Positions 1 through 5,635 of a DNA stretch of 6,349 bases are shown in pieces (positions within the stretch are counted from its first letter, which is position 1; every line of letters starts with the position of its first letter). The notes under the pieces are model-generated. The model ran no database searches, was not told the origin of the DNA, and saw nothing but the letters and a program-made list of their open reading frames with translations. The position numbers were made by a program, and so were the translations under genes. The DNA lies in contig JAEWOZ010000145.1 in the NCBI GenBank assembly GCA_023399505.1, forward strand, positions 1-6,349, written 5' to 3'. Source of the DNA: Fusobacteriota bacterium (lineage in GTDB: Bacteria; Fusobacteriota; Fusobacteriia; Bac17; JAEWOZ01).

Positions 1-174
1 GAAGATAAGCTAGAAGAATTAACTAAAGTTGTAATTAAACAAATAGAAGAAAAGAATTATGCAGCTGATTTATTTAGTAGAGGTATAAAGAATATACTAT
101 TTCTAGGTGTTGCTTTCCAAGTCAAAAATGTTTTTATCATTAATAAAAAATGCAATATTAATAGGAAGATTTAA
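1..174 (+). CDS. C-terminal end of an AAA-ATPase-like / PD-(D/E)XK nuclease family protein (5' end outside window)
   Basis: An open frame runs from the first base to a TAA at 172-174, giving 57 residues. It contains IKQIEEKNY, then a DLFSRGIKNILFLGVAF stretch, and ends in a lysine-rich tail. This is the characteristic C-terminus of the family that joins an AAA-ATPase-like domain to a PD-(D/E)XK nuclease domain (Pfam AAA-ATPase_like plus PDDEXK_9/DUF1703). It aligns closely with the C-terminus encoded at 1813-1974 (shared IKQIEEK and LGVAF), so it is the tail of a tandem paralog of the next gene. The usual K-G after GVAF is Q-V here. The catalytic motifs lie upstream of the window, so I cannot tell whether the gene is intact. 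The molecular role of this family is not established. Confidence 0.75.
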   Translation, partial: EDKLEELTKVVIKQIEEKNYAADLFSRGIKNILFLGVAFQVKNVFIINKKCNINRKI

Positions 175-204
175 AATAATTTTAAAAAAGTTATTTTTTT
201 TTAT
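173..204 (+). terminator. Possible weak AT-only terminator after the first gene
   Basis: AAAATAA (173-179) pairs with TTATTTT (191-197) around an 11-base loop, and the T-run continues to 201. It starts on the stop codon of the upstream gene. The stem has no G or C, so its stability is poor, and in such an AT-rich region it could be chance. The T-tract position is right for a Rho-independent terminator. Confidence 0.3.
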
Positions 205-214
205 TAAATATTTT

Positions 215-265
215 GGACTTTTTGTAAAAGTTTTCTAAATTATATATTAGAAAAACAAAAAGTCC
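215..265. repeat. Long intergenic inverted repeat (19-bp stem with a 5-base bulge)
   Basis: GGACTTTTTGT (215-225) is the exact reverse complement of ACAAAAAGTCC (255-265), and TTTTCTAA (231-238) is the exact reverse complement of TTAGAAAA (247-254). The two segments are contiguous on the right arm and separated by AAAAG (226-230) on the left arm, around an 8-base AT loop. The whole is a 19-bp stem with one bulge. It lies 37 bases upstream of the Shine-Dalgarno of the next gene. The bases after it (TTTCTTATG) are a poor T-tract, so it is a doubtful terminator. It could be a 5'-leader hairpin, an operator or a dispersed repeat copy. Confidence 0.7.
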
Positions 266-317
266 TTTCTTATGATAAAATATTTTACTTATATATTAAG
301 AAAGGAGGAAAGAGAAC

Positions 318-1649
318 ATGAAAATGATAGAATTAAGTAATTCTGATTTTAAATTATTTATAAATGAGAATAAATATTATGTAGATAAAACTTTATTAAT
401 AGAGGAAATTTGTAATAAAGGGAGCGAAGTGATACTTTTACCAAGGCCAAGAAGATTTGGTAAAACTCTTAACCTTTCTATGTTAAAGTACTACTTCGAT
501 ATAAATGAAAACAATAGGTGTTTATTTGAAGGTTTGAATATAGAAAAGAGTAATATATTTGAAGAGCATTTAAATAAATACCCAGTAGTGTCATTAACTT
601 TTAAGAATGTTAATGGAATCGATTGGGAAGAAGACTATGCAAAGCTAGTTGCAGAAATAAGAAGAGAATATAGAGAACATAAATATTTATTGCAAAGCGA
701 TAAATTAGATGAAAGAGATAAAAAATATTTTAATAAAGTATTAGATCAAGACAGCAATATAGATTATTCTATGAGTACATTTGAGCTATCAAGATTATTA
801 TATGAACATTACGGTAAAAAAGTAATAGTATTATTAGATGAGTATGATACACCTGTTAATAAAATAATAGATGGAAATCATTATAAACATATAATAAATT
901 TTCTTAAGAATATGATAGGAAATACATTTAAAGGAAATAAATATTTATTTAAAGGAGTAATAACAGGGATATTAAGGATAGCTAAAGAATCTTTGTTTTC
1001 AGGAGCAAATAACATATTAGTAAGAACCATATTAGATAATGACTTTATTGATAAGTTTGGCTTTACTGATAATGAAGTTTTAGAAATTTTAAAATACTAT
1101 AATCTTGAATCTAGGATAAGTCAGGTAAGAGAATGGTATAATGGCTATACTTTTGGTAACAATACTATATATAATCCTTTCTCTATAGTTAATTATGTAC
1201 AAAAGAAAGTCTTAGAAGCATATTGGGCAAATTCAGGTAACAATCAACTAATACAAAGTTTATTGATTAATTCAGATATAGATACAAAAGAGAATTTAGA
1301 AAAATTAATAAGAGGCGAGAAGATAAAGTTTGAAATAGAAACTAGTATAATATTTAATGAATTGGATAATAGTAAGAATCTTTGGAGCTTATTGCTCTTT
1401 AGTGGGTACCTTAGATGCTCACATCTATATGAAAACGTATATGCACTAGAAATACCAAATAAAGAAATAAGAGAATGCTACAGATCAATAATGAAAACTT
1501 TTTTAAATAAATTTACTAAAAACCCATTAAAAATAGTAGATGCTTTAAAAGAAGGCAATATAAAATTATTTGAAAAAGAATTGGAATGGTTAATGTTAAA
1601 CATTTCGAGCAGTCAGGATCTGATATCAGAGAATTCTTATCATAAATAG
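318..1649 (+). CDS. Surviving 443-aa open frame: AAA-ATPase-like domain, C-terminally truncated
   Basis: This is the part of the broken gene still readable from its own start. ATG 318 is preceded by AAGGAGG (302-308) at 9 bases, an excellent ribosome binding site; a second ATG at 324 is less well placed. The N-terminus has YYVDKT (20-25), followed by a P-loop-like RPRRFGKT (43-50) and a Walker B-like segment VIVLLDEYDTP (169-179). Then come the family-typical TGILRIAKES (216-225), EWYNGY (272-277), YNPFSIVNY (285-293), YWANSG (302-307) and SGYL (362-365). All ATPase signatures look intact, so an ATP-binding product lacking the nuclease domain could be made. There is no signal peptide or membrane segment, so it would be cytoplasmic. 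The last three residues (YHK) fall in the frameshift palindrome. Whether the truncated protein does anything is unknown. Confidence 0.8.
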   Translation: MKMIELSNSDFKLFINENKYYVDKTLLIEEICNKGSEVILLPRPRRFGKTLNLSMLKYYFDINENNRCLFEGLNIEKSNIFEEHLNKYPVVSLTFKNVNGIDWEEDYAKLVAEIRREYREHKYLLQSDKLDERDKKYFNKVLDQDSNIDYSMSTFELSRLLYEHYGKKVIVLLDEYDTPVNKIIDGNHYKHIINFLKNMIGNTFKGNKYLFKGVITGILRIAKESLFSGANNILVRTILDNDFIDKFGFTDNEVLEILKYYNLESRISQVREWYNGYTFGNNTIYNPFSIVNYVQKKVLEAYWANSGNNQLIQSLLINSDIDTKENLEKLIRGEKIKFEIETSIIFNELDNSKNLWSLLLFSGYLRCSHLYENVYALEIPNKEIRECYRSIMKTFLNKFTKNPLKIVDALKEGNIKLFEKELEWLMLNISSSQDLISENSYHK

Positions 1650-1676
1650 GCTAATAGGTTTATTAGCCTATTTATG
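1641..1676. repeat. Perfect 16-bp inverted repeat spanning the frameshift site
   Basis: CATAAATAGGCTAATA (1641-1656) and TATTAGCCTATTTATG (1661-1676) are exact reverse complements separated by a 4-base GGTT loop. The premature TAG (1647-1649) is within the left arm, and the right arm encodes the conserved LLAYLC. No T-run follows (ATGTAATGAATACG), so it does not look like an intrinsic terminator, although the RNA hairpin would be strong for this AT-rich DNA. Confidence 0.9.
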
Positions 1677-1974
1677 TAATGAATACGAGATAAAGTCAAA
1701 CAGAGAATCAGGAAATAGAAGGTATAATATTGCTATTATTCCATATGACAAAAACAGATTGGCGTATATAATTGAAATTAAAGTATTAGAAAAAGATGAT
1801 AAGCTAGAAAATCTAGAAAAGCTAGAAAAATTAGCAGAAGATGCTATCAAACAAATAGAAGAAAAGAGATATGAAACTGATCTATTAAATAAAGATATAA
1901 AAAGAATATTATTGTTGGGAGTTGCTTTTAAAGGTAAAATTATTCATATTTCTCATAAAATGATTGAACTTTAG
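1648..1974 (+). pseudogene. Detached PD-(D/E)XK nuclease portion of the broken gene
   Basis: This frame (108 residues to TAG 1972-1974) continues the protein after the frameshift: RLIGLLAYLCNEYEIKSNRESG and onward. It has no ATG and no ribosome binding site suited to independent translation; the first available start-like codon is TTG at 1759 within the nuclease core. In the family the nuclease motif reads roughly ESGxGRYD followed about 15 residues later by (I/V)EFK. Here it is ESGNRRYN, then IIEIK (GAA 1774, AAA 1780). The motif aspartate is therefore asparagine (AAT 1726-1728) and the preceding glycine is arginine. The Glu-x-Lys half is retained. The C-terminal end (IKQIEEKRY, ILLLGVAFKGK) matches the paralog tail at 1-174. 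Loss of the aspartate would be expected to abolish metal-dependent cleavage even with the frame restored. Confidence 0.75.
1804..1830 (+). repeat. Three tandem 9-base units within the nuclease tail
   Basis: CTAGAAAAT, CTAGAAAAG and CTAGAAAAA follow one another and encode LEN-LEK-LEK. The paralog tail at the start of the window has a single equivalent (KLEEL), so this copy carries about six extra residues. That fits replication-slippage expansion of a 9-base unit, which keeps the frame. Confidence 0.75.
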
Positions 1975-1987
1975 TTTACAAAATATT

Positions 1988-4591
1988 TTATAAATTTTCT
2001 TCTAGTAAAGCAATTATTTCTCTCTTTGCTTTAATTTTTTTACCACTTCTTAAATCTTCAATAAAGCTTTTCTTTACTACAAGATTTAACTCTCTTGTAT
2101 AAGTCTCTTCATTTTCTTCATCTACTATATCTAGGTTAGTAGGTAAATTAATATTATCTATAATTATTTCCCTACTTTGATCATCTATTGAGTTTTCAGT
2201 AAAATATAAATTTTTTATTGAACAATTTTCATTCTTTATATCATCAAAAAATGCAAAAGGATAATTTTCATAATTTATATCTTTTATACTTTCTAAAACT
2301 TCAAAATACTCTTTTATTATTTCAGGGATATTTTTAATACTTGTTATATATAAACTTTTTCTGTTAGTTAAAGCATAATAATACATTGCTATCGATAAAG
2401 CTAAAGTTTTTATACCTCTCCCTCTTTTTGAAACAAGCAGGATATTTTTATCTTCAAATATTATTTTTCTTAAAACATTTTTTTGAATAGAATTGTATTC
2501 GCTAGAGCCTATAAGTAGATTTTTTATTTCGTTAACTAGTGCTTTCTTATTCTCTTTATCTTGGTTTCTTATTTCGTAACATTTGCTTATTTCTATTTTT
2601 ATTTCGTATATATCTTCAATTTTCTTAATTTTCTCTACTTTAGCTTTGAACCTGAAATGAAAGTTTTTATTAAGTTCTTTTAAAATGTAAGATACTTCTG
2701 ATCTTAACGAACCAATTATCTCACCTTTGAACCAAAGAGGGACAAAATTAGAGTAAATTTCTCTTTCAATTTCTAGTTCGTCGCCCTCATTTAGTAAAGA
2801 GTCTGATAAATAAAATTCTGTTTTAATAGGAAATGAAATATTATAAAGTTCTTTGTAATAGGTATGAATTGAATTTTCATTTTTTGTATTTTTACTAGGT
2901 TTAATGTCTTCTACATAAACTTTTGTATATCTTTTTCCTTTGAATATATTTTCATCTATTCTAATTGCAATATCATAATATTCTTTTTCGTTTAGATGAA
3001 CATGATAATCTTTACTTCCAAACCATACACAATTTTTCAGTTTAAGGTTATTAGTAACAATATGGAACATTAGATGATCTTCAGCCTTTCCTATTAACCT
3101 CAATTCTTCAAGTTTAACATTTCTTAAAGAGAAGAGAGGTTCTTCATTCCCATTTCCAAATGGCATTAAAATCTTAAAGTTATCGAAAAATTCTAGTGTA
3201 ACTCGAAACTCTTCAATATCTCCATCTATCTCAATAACATGCTCTATTTTTGTATTTAAAGTTTCAATGTAACTATTTAAGATTTCATCAAATTTTTCAA
3301 TATTTTCTTTTCTTATTGTTAAACCGCCTGCCTGTTTATGACCTCCAAATTTGATCAAGAGCTCTTTAGCTTTCTCTAATGCTTCTACAATATTTATATT
3401 ATTAAAGCTTCTAGCTGAACCTACAGCAGTTCCATCTTCTTTTATACTTAAAACAATTGATGGTTTCTGGTATTTAGTTGCTACTCTTGCAGATATTATA
3501 CCGATTAAACCTTGATGATAGTTTTCGTTAGCACATATTATTATTTTTTTATCTTTTAAGTTTTTTTGTGTAATCTCTTCTTCTACTTTTTCTAAAATTT
3601 CTTTTCCTAAATTTTGTCTTTCCTTATTTAAATTAAACAAATAATTGCATAACTGTTCACATTTTTCTTTTTCACTGCAAATTAAAAGATTTACTACTGA
3701 ATCAGCGCTTTCAAGCCTTCCAGCGGCATTAAAAAGTGGAGCAATTTTAAAACCTATGTGAGTAGTAGTTATATTTTCATCTTCTTTTAAAATATTTTTT
3801 GTTAAAGTCCTTAACCCTAATATAGAGCTTCTTTTTAGTTTTTCCAAGCCATATTTAACAAAAATTCTATTTTCGTTTGTTAGAGGCATAACATCTGCTG
3901 TTGTTCCTATAGCTACTAGATCTAGAAATTGAAAAAGATTCTCTAAATCTTCATTTAAAGTTTTGAAAAGAGCATAAAGTACCATGAAAGCAGTACCAAC
4001 TCCTGCTAAATATTTAAATTTGTATACATTATCACTTCTTTGAGGATTTATAACTGCAAAAGCTTTAGGCAGGCTATAACTTATGGTATGATGATCAGTT
4101 ACTATAACATCTAAACCAATTGAATTTGCAAATTCTATCTCTTCAAATGCTGTTATTCCACAGTCAACTGTTATTACGAGATTACATCCTAAATTTTTGA
4201 CTTTTTGAAGAGCTACTTTATTTATTCCATAACCTTCATTTCTATTTGGAATGTAATATTCTATATCAACACCAAGCTCTTTAAACGCAAGAATAAAAAG
4301 GGAAGTTGCACATGTTCCATCCACATCGTAATCGCCATAAATAAATATCTTTTCTTTATCTTTAATAGCTTTTTCAATTCTTATTACAGCTTTATCCATA
4401 TCTTTTAGTTCGAAAGGATTAGAAATATCTTCTAAAGATGCAGTTAAGAATTTTTTAATTTCCTCTTTATCTTTTAAACCTCTTGCATAGATTAATTTAA
4501 CAAGATAGGGGTCTATATTTAATTCTCTAGATATTTGATAAGCTAAGGTGTCATCAATTTTTTCCTTAAATTTCCATACGGTGTTACGCAT
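1988..4591 (-). CDS. recJ: Single-stranded-DNA-specific 5'-3' exonuclease RecJ, with long C-terminal extension
   Basis: RecJ degrades single-stranded DNA 5' to 3' in recombinational, mismatch and base-excision repair and acts in the cytoplasm. The 867-aa product has the DHH phosphoesterase motifs in order: GDYDVDGT (86-93), VDCGI (142-146), TDHHT (165-169) and IGTTADVMPL (228-237), which supply the metal-binding aspartates and histidines. The DHHA1 domain follows, with HQGLIGIISARVA (359-371), GSARS (391-395) and FGGHKQAGG (415-423). An OB-fold region covers roughly 450-570. Residues from about 575 form an extension in the position of the ssDNA-exonuc_C domain seen in Gram-positive-type RecJ; it makes the protein longer than E. 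coli RecJ (577 aa) or B. subtilis RecJ (786 aa). ATG 4591 is preceded by GGAG (4601-4598) at six bases, and a good promoter lies upstream. It converges on the broken gene with only 13 bases between stop codons and no visible terminator. All catalytic motifs appear intact. Confidence 0.96.
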   Translation of the reverse strand: MRNTVWKFKEKIDDTLAYQISRELNIDPYLVKLIYARGLKDKEEIKKFLTASLEDISNPFELKDMDKAVIRIEKAIKDKEKIFIYGDYDVDGTCATSLFILAFKELGVDIEYYIPNRNEGYGINKVALQKVKNLGCNLVITVDCGITAFEEIEFANSIGLDVIVTDHHTISYSLPKAFAVINPQRSDNVYKFKYLAGVGTAFMVLYALFKTLNEDLENLFQFLDLVAIGTTADVMPLTNENRIFVKYGLEKLKRSSILGLRTLTKNILKEDENITTTHIGFKIAPLFNAAGRLESADSVVNLLICSEKEKCEQLCNYLFNLNKERQNLGKEILEKVEEEITQKNLKDKKIIICANENYHQGLIGIISARVATKYQKPSIVLSIKEDGTAVGSARSFNNINIVEALEKAKELLIKFGGHKQAGGLTIRKENIEKFDEILNSYIETLNTKIEHVIEIDGDIEEFRVTLEFFDNFKILMPFGNGNEEPLFSLRNVKLEELRLIGKAEDHLMFHIVTNNLKLKNCVWFGSKDYHVHLNEKEYYDIAIRIDENIFKGKRYTKVYVEDIKPSKNTKNENSIHTYYKELYNISFPIKTEFYLSDSLLNEGDELEIEREIYSNFVPLWFKGEIIGSLRSEVSYILKELNKNFHFRFKAKVEKIKKIEDIYEIKIEISKCYEIRNQDKENKKALVNEIKNLLIGSSEYNSIQKNVLRKIIFEDKNILLVSKRGRGIKTLALSIAMYYYALTNRKSLYITSIKNIPEIIKEYFEVLESIKDINYENYPFAFFDDIKNENCSIKNLYFTENSIDDQSREIIIDNINLPTNLDIVDEENEETYTRELNLVVKKSFIEDLRSGKKIKAKREIIALLEENL

Positions 4592-4619
4592 TTATTTCTC
4601 CATTTTTATTGGTAAATAC

Positions 4620-4648
4620 ATTATATATTAATTTTATTAATAATACAA
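4620..4648 (-). promoter_or_regulatory. Probable sigma-70-type promoter of recJ
   Basis: On the minus strand TTGTAT (4648-4643) and TATAAT (4625-4620) are separated by exactly 17 bases. The -10 is a consensus match and the -35 matches at four of six positions. Transcription would begin near 4613, leaving a leader of about 20 bases that contains the recJ ribosome binding site. AT-rich DNA makes -10-like hexamers common, but the spacing and position are convincing. Confidence 0.65.
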
Positions 4649-4716
4649 TTTTACTCATTTTGATTTAATTAGAATTTTTCTTTAGTTAAATTAGCAAGGG
4701 AAAGATATTTTTAAAA

Positions 4717-4736
4717 TTCTTAATTATGATTAAGAA
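4717..4736. promoter_or_regulatory. Short dyad between the divergent promoters, possible operator
   Basis: TTCTTAAT (4717-4724) and ATTAAGAA (4729-4736) are perfect inverted repeats around a TATG spacer. The site lies mid-way in the divergent region, about 36 bases upstream of the rightward -35. The symmetry fits a dimeric regulator, but it matches no operator I recognise and could be chance in AT-rich sequence. Confidence 0.3.
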
Positions 4737-4756
4737 AATATATTGAAAGATTTCAC

Positions 4757-4770
4757 ATTTTAATTAAAAT
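4757..4770. promoter_or_regulatory. 14-bp perfect palindrome abutting the rightward -35 box
   Basis: ATTTTAATTAAAAT is its own reverse complement and ends two bases before the TTGAAA -35 element of the glucan-utilisation genes. It could be a regulator site or an UP-element-like AT tract that helps promoter recognition. With only A and T it may equally be chance. It does not resemble the catabolite-control cre consensus. Confidence 0.3.
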
Positions 4771-4772
4771 AA

Positions 4773-4801
4773 TTGAAAAAATTTTTTTCCTCCTGTATAA
4801 T
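4773..4801 (+). promoter_or_regulatory. Probable sigma-70-type promoter of the glucan-degradation genes
   Basis: TTGAAA (4773-4778) and TATAAT (4796-4801) are separated by 17 bases. The -10 is a consensus match and the -35 differs at two positions. Transcription should begin near 4808, leaving a leader of about 27 bases with the ribosome binding site AGGAG (4823-4827). It would serve the lipoprotein gene and the overlapping amylase gene. Confidence 0.75.
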
Positions 4802-4834
4802 GAAAAGAAAAGTGTAATTATTAGGAGATTTTTT

Positions 4835-5635
4835 ATGATTAAGTATTTAATTTTATTATTTTCAATTTTGAGCTGTAAGGCAACTTCTTTAAGAAAAGAC
4901 ATTGAGAGTAAAAATGCTATCTTTAAATATAGCAATAATAGAAAAAGTTTTGTAGAGTATCCAACTAATCCTTTATTCACAAAAGGGAGTTTTGATTTAA
5001 AAAGTTTTTCTATTTATGAATTTGAGTCATATTATGTTTTTGCAATTGAAATAGCTGAAAATTTTAAGAATGATTGGCGTCTACCTGGAGGATGGGATAT
5101 ACAATTGTTTGATATATATCTTAATTTAGGTGAAGGTAAACATTTTCAAGGATTAAAAGGTAGAAAAGCTAAATTAGAAGATGGATGGGATAAAGTAGTA
5201 CTTTTATCTCCTTTAAAAATTTCTGACGTTAGAAGAGAGATTAGTCAAAAAAATTCATATGTATATGACGATTTTTCAATAGTAGAAAACCTAACTAAAG
5301 ATGTTATTTTACCTCAAGAAAAAGTTATAAAAGAAAATTCTATTTATGTTAAAGTTTCTAAAGAATCTCTCGGGAAGTTTGATATAAAAGGATTTCAAGT
5401 TTTCTCAATGGGTCTTGATCCTAATGGAAAAGAAAGTTCTGTAAGAGAGGTTAAGCAATTTTCAACCCAATTAGAATTTGGAGGAGGATCCTCGTTAAAT
5501 AACAATCCTAATGTGGTAGATATATTAGGCGATATTAATCAACTAAAAACTTATGACTCTGAAGGAGCAAGAGTAAATTTTGCTAACATTAAACTAATAC
5601 CTATTAAAATAGAGAGATCTAATGAATATAAATAA
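4835..5635 (+). CDS. Lipoprotein with a glucodextranase C-terminal (DOMON-like) domain; probable glucan-binding partner
   Basis: The 266-aa product begins with a short basic-hydrophobic leader, MIKYLILLFSILSC, whose ILS-C (11-14) is a plausible lipobox, so a lipid-anchored protein at Cys14 is expected. The position -2 leucine is less usual. The rest resembles the Glucodextran_C domain (DOMON-like beta-sandwich) found at the C-terminus of glucodextranases and some amylopullulanases: YPTNPLFTKGSFDLKSF (42-58), GWDIQLFDIYLN (86-97), EDGWDK (115-120) and FGGGSS...NPNVVDIL (215-231). The glycine- and aspartate-rich stretch that usually precedes the YPT motif is replaced by YSNNRKSF. No hydrolase domain is present, so I infer a binding or accessory role in alpha-glucan use rather than catalysis. 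ATG 4835 has AGGAG at seven bases and a promoter at 4773-4801. The 3' end overlaps the GH13 gene, which supports a shared role. The domain call is fairly sure; the function is inferred. Confidence 0.8.
   Translation: MIKYLILLFSILSCKATSLRKDIESKNAIFKYSNNRKSFVEYPTNPLFTKGSFDLKSFSIYEFESYYVFAIEIAENFKNDWRLPGGWDIQLFDIYLNLGEGKHFQGLKGRKAKLEDGWDKVVLLSPLKISDVRREISQKNSYVYDDFSIVENLTKDVILPQEKVIKENSIYVKVSKESLGKFDIKGFQVFSMGLDPNGKESSVREVKQFSTQLEFGGGSSLNNNPNVVDILGDINQLKTYDSEGARVNFANIKLIPIKIERSNEYK

Larger units (their letters stand above)
318..1974 (+). pseudogene. Frameshifted AAA-ATPase-like / PD-(D/E)XK nuclease family gene
   Basis: The full gene would encode about 551 residues, a normal length for this family, but it is split by one extra base. 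The frame from 318 stops at TAG 1647-1649 immediately after a Tyr-His that normally begins a YHG-x-x-(I/L)-G motif. The motif continues as IGLLAYL in the frame one base ahead, from 1648. Skipping one base between 1644 and 1648 restores the expected three-residue spacing between YH and IG. The stop and the shift lie inside a perfect inverted repeat (1641-1676). The nuclease part also has a substituted catalytic aspartate. Both facts point to decay, although a sequencing error could explain the single-base shift alone. A tandem paralog ends at 174. The family is abundant in gut and oral anaerobes and often varies in copy number; its function is unproven. Confidence 0.8.

Noticed and set aside
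1641..1650. Programmed ribosomal frameshift joining the two frames
   Set aside because: A +1 shift is needed at CAT AAA TAG G. There is no heptameric slippery sequence, slipping tRNA-Lys from AAA to AAT is poor, and the YHG glycine and catalytic Asp are also lost, which favours decay.
1641..1676. Rho-independent terminator for the 443-aa frame
   Set aside because: The hairpin is strong but is followed by ATGTAATGAATACG rather than a T-run, and it lies within what was coding sequence.
1668..1850. 60-codon minus-strand open frame
   Set aside because: It lies antisense to the nuclease portion of the broken gene, which has clear family similarity. Its composition (Ser/Phe/Leu runs) is what the complement of Glu/Lys-rich codons gives, and it has no good ribosome binding site.
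1759..1974. Independent gene starting at TTG 1759
   Set aside because: The start falls in the middle of the nuclease core just before the IIEIK motif, with no ribosome binding site. The frame continues upstream as conserved family sequence, so it is the tail of the frameshifted gene.
4205..4408. 67-codon plus-strand open frame inside recJ
   Set aside because: It is antisense to the highly conserved DHH motif region of RecJ, and its low-complexity Phe/Ile/Ser-rich product matches no family.
4757..4801. Catabolite-control (cre-type) operator at the glucan-gene promoter
   Set aside because: The palindromes lack the central CG and the flanking TG/CA of cre sites; they contain only A and T or the unrelated TTCTTAAT arms.
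4753..4980. 75-codon minus-strand open frame across the lipoprotein promoter
   Set aside because: It overlaps the promoter, ribosome binding site and signal peptide of the lipoprotein gene, and its product is only a hydrophobic shadow.
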